This document shows positions 61,151-64,000 of a stretch of DNA of 64,000 nucleotides, in pieces (within the stretch, counting starts at the first letter, position 1; every line of letters starts with the position of its first letter). The notes under the pieces were generated by a model. It was not told where the DNA came from. It searched no databases and saw only the letters and a program-made list of their open reading frames with translations. The stretch is taken from NCBI RefSeq assembly GCF_029962835.1, contig NC_080577.1, positions 2,480,001-2,544,000 on the forward strand. The letters run 5' to 3'. A program made the position numbers and the translations under genes. The DNA comes from Magnolia sinica (lineage: Eukaryota; Streptophyta; Magnoliopsida; Magnoliales; Magnoliaceae).

Positions 61151-61660
61151 ACCATTTCTTTTATCTCTGATCACAGTCACGTGCCAGTATGGGACGTGCG
61201 TGCAAGATCTGGGTCGTTCATCTAGTGAAACCCAAAACACGCCGGGCCAGTCCAGTCATAAGGTGGACCTTACAAGAAAATGGAAAGTTGAGAAGTAACC
61301 AATGGTCCGCACTCAATGTATGTGTGTGGCCCACCTGATGCAAATACGTCGCATATCCTACCAAATTCGCAGAAGTGGAGAGAGCAGGTGTGGCTCCTCT
61401 TGAAGCAGTTTAGATGGTTCGGCTGATACTTTATTCTTCCAGTTGTCGATAATTAGCTTGGAGTAGGTCGGGGCTGTTATGGTGGTTTGGCCTCGCGTTG
61501 TCGTTGATTGATGCCCGAAGGTGTTTTGATTTTTTTAAATTTGTAAATGACTGTAAATAAATCATAATTATTTACATTTGCAATCACATGATCAGCCTTC
61601 TCAGTGCTATGTTGACAGGCACCCTTTGTTTTAAGGTAATTGAGGCCATATGTGTGTGTG
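61150..61660. other. no gene recognised
   Basis: A (GT)n-like run lies near 61650-61672. Nothing else is assigned. Confidence 0.4.
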
Positions 61661-61664
61661 AGTG

Positions 61665-62100
61665 TGTGTGTAACTTATTCATGCTGTCCATCCCTTTCAG
61701 CAGCTCATTTTAGGGCATGGATCAAAAAAATGAGGCAGTTCCATAGCTCAAATGGACTACACTAGAAGAAGCAGTGGGAATTGAACACATTGAAAACTCA
61801 TTTGGGCCTAAAAGTTTTAGATTAAGCTGATATTTGTGTTTTCTCTTTATTCACATATCTCAATGATACTATGAACAAGTTAGATGACAAACAAATGTTA
61901 ACATGAGCCATAAGAAAGAAAAAGCTTTCCTTGTGGGATGTTTTTGAACTACTATTTCACGTGGTGTGGTCTACTTAAGTTTCAGATTTGCTTCATTTTT
62001 TGGCTCATGCCTAAAATTTTCTGGTTAAACGGATTAACAGTGTACATAAGTCACATAGATCAAGATGGGGCTCATAAATTTTAGTCAGCCCTAATCAACC
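61665..62100. mobile_element. foldback MITE copy
   Basis: The left arm has TTATTCATGCTGTCCATCCC and CAAATGGACTACACTAGAAG. The middle has TTTAGATTAAGCTGATATTT. The right arm has CACGTGGTGTGGTCTACTTA. Confidence 0.7.
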
Positions 62101-63210
62101 AATTTTCGAGGAGCTTTCTATTTCTCACTAAATAGGTTAGAAATAATAATGTCTTATTTTTGTGTATTTTCTAAGAGATTGTTTAGATGCCTATAAAATC
62201 ATTAAGTTATAATTCGATTATAGGTGTAAATTATTACAGCATGTCTTATTTGGCTTCAAGGTATAATCTAATTACGGGTAAATAATTGTCTATATTTGGA
62301 TAAGTTATAATCTGTTTGCAACATGTAACTATTTATTCATACATGACAAAGCTTGGAGTAATAAGTCTTTTAAAAAGAAATCAAATGACATATAATGTGT
62401 TAATTTAAGATGTATCATTATCATGAGCCCAAGTTAATAAAGCTTGTGGCTGATCCTTATGCAAAACAAATCATTTGATGGACCACAGAAGTGGGCCCAC
62501 TTTTTCAAATTCATTTTTATGATGAAAAACTATTGAATAACCAACACCAACATGAATACAATCCTCCAACAACATCCCCCACCCCAATACACACACACAA
62601 TCATTAAAATTTTGTCGCACTTCAAGTACCTGTTAAAGACAAGCTTCCAAACTACGCTTATCCTCCGTTTTATCAAAGCAATCACCTGCAACAACCTTTG
62701 TCCTATCCACAAATCTATAGAGGCTCATAAATATAATACAAAGACCTTTTTACTCTACATGTCTTCCCAAAGCCAAATTCCAATCACCCCAACTACCCAA
62801 AAGCCATCAGAAACTCTCCTTATGCTTTACACAAATGCCAAAATCCAACAATAGGTGGTTTATGTTGTTGCGCATTGGTTGAACAAATTCCCAATTTAAA
62901 GTTTAAGTGAATAAAAAGATGCATTAAGTATGACAATGTGCCAAATTACACATGCAACCAGCCTGGGACTTTGTTAGTGATTATAGAATATACAATGGTA
63001 AAAATAAAATAAAATTTGAACATACTAGTCTTGTGGTATTGCCAAAGGCTCAAAAAATCTGACCTATCAAATATATTCCTTAGATGGCCTTCTAATTACT
63101 TTCTGAAAAATTAGTGAACAAAAATACTCATGCTTAGGAACTTGGTGCCCATGGAGAGCTTTTTTTGTTTCTTTCTTTGTTGTTTTCCTTGGATTCCTTC
63201 TTCCTTTTTA
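62100..63210. other. no gene recognised
   Basis: AT-rich. The 100-residue ORF at 62552-62854 is Thr/Gln-rich without any family resemblance, and I do not call it. TAATTACGGGTAAATAATT-like sequences near 62270 may be the end of another small element. Confidence 0.45.
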
Positions 63211-63214
63211 CACC

Positions 63215-63565
63215 TCATTTTTGAGGTTGAGCCCAAAATTGAAGCATATCCAAAACTCAAGTGGACCACATCACAGGAAATCAAGGTAATAATGATTTCC
63301 TAGGGCCCACAATGATGTTTATTTGTTGTCTAACATTTTCACAAGATTACACCGACATCAATGAAGGGAAAACACAAATAACAGCTTGATCCAAAACTTT
63401 TTATGTGTGCCAATAATTCTTCAAATGTAGGCTTTTGATTCACATTATTTTTGTGATGAAGCCCACTTGAGTTTTATATATGATTCATTTTTGGGCTAAG
63501 CCCTAAAATTATATGATAAATTGGATGAACAATGGATAAAATACGTACATTACGATGGACCTTAC
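63215..63565. mobile_element. foldback MITE copy, inverted middle
   Basis: The left arm has GAAGCATATCCAAAACTCAA and GTGGACCACATCACAGGAAA. The middle reads AACACAAATAACAGCTTGAT, which is the reverse orientation of the middle in most other copies. The right edge is ATAAAATACGTACATTACGA. Confidence 0.7.
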
Positions 63566-63589
63566 ATTATGTTCCTGAGCTGAGATGCT

Positions 63590-64000
63590 AAATAGGCCCA
63601 TCATGACATTTGTCAGAACCATTTTTTTGAGCTCATTTTTGGTTATCCGAACAAAAATGAAGAGATACAAAACTCAAGTGAGCCACACCAAAGGAAATTA
63701 GGGGTAAAATGCCTTAATGTTGAAACCTTCTTTGGTTCCACCTTGATGTTTTTGTGTCATCCAATCCACTTATAAGGTCATTGCCATTAGGATAGAGTGA
63801 AAACACTAAAAATTTAGTCTTATACAAAAATTTCGTGCCCACACGAATGTTTCAATAGTGGTCATTGAATCCCCACTAATTTGTCTCATCTGGCCCACTT
63901 AAAATTTGGATCCTCCTCATTTTTTGTTATATCTCCTAAAATTAGATTACAAAATGGATGGGCCAAGTAGATTTCTGTGAGAAAAATCATGATGACCCCA
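63590..64000. mobile_element. foldback MITE copy reaching the window end
   Basis: It has GCCACACCAAAGGAAATTAG, then a CACTAAAAATTTAGTC middle and the right arm ATTTGTCTCATCTGGCCCAC. The right terminus (CATGATGACCCCA) coincides with the end of the window. Confidence 0.65.

Noticed and set aside
62552-62854. 100-residue Thr/Gln-rich ORF
   Set aside because: Low-complexity AT-rich composition, no domain, and an overlapping ORF on the other strand.

Overview
The window is plant nuclear DNA, almost certainly from an angiosperm. The evidence is three intronless dirigent-protein genes, a plant H2A.W-type histone relic, plant-type Ty3/gypsy and Ty1/copia retroelements, an L1-type LINE, tRNA-derived SINEs and a very dense population of short inverted-repeat elements. 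One foldback family occurs more than twenty times, always with the same internal order. My impression is a magnoliid-like genome, but that is inference. Gene density is very low, and most long ORFs are shadows inside repeats.

Layout. 0.9-2.4 kb: decayed LINE. 2.6-3.35 kb: a 122-bp tandem duplication and a G-box-rich, promoter-like stretch. 3.7-9.4 kb: foldback MITEs, plus one clean 813-bp hAT-type element with 13-bp inverted ends and an 8-bp target duplication. 10.6-11.1 kb: histone H2A.W-like pseudogene (- strand). 11.1-21.4 kb: an old, broken Ty3/gypsy element flanked on both sides by the same ~147 bp of histone-locus sequence. 21.6-23.8 kb: small exon-like fragments, one unmistakably from enolase. 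24.1-26.1 kb: two SINEs with target duplications. 25.25-33.95 kb: an 8.7-kb interval bounded by 133-bp inverted repeats and filled with about 200 units of a 21-bp minisatellite that changes consensus towards its right end. 35.3-45.9 kb: a segmental tandem triplication. Units A and B each carry a dirigent gene, unit C has lost it, and unit B has gained a solo LTR and a 1.9-kb insert with a ~34-bp minisatellite. 48.1-54.85 kb: a broken Ty1/copia element on the - strand. 57.2-58 kb: an unidentified ORF with a tandem 200-bp repeat. 59.7-60.3 kb: a third dirigent gene of the DIR-a (pinoresinol-forming) type. The rest is foldback MITEs.

Functional reading. The only intact-looking host genes are the three secreted dirigent proteins. 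They are expected to act in the apoplast on radicals of coniferyl alcohol or similar phenols, made by laccases or peroxidases, and to steer lignan-type coupling. The gene at 59.7 kb keeps the classical DIR-a sequence. The pair at 35.8 and 38.4 kb forms a diverged tandem branch about three quarters identical to each other. Coordinates of repeats are by eye and good to about 10-20 bp unless a target duplication fixes them.
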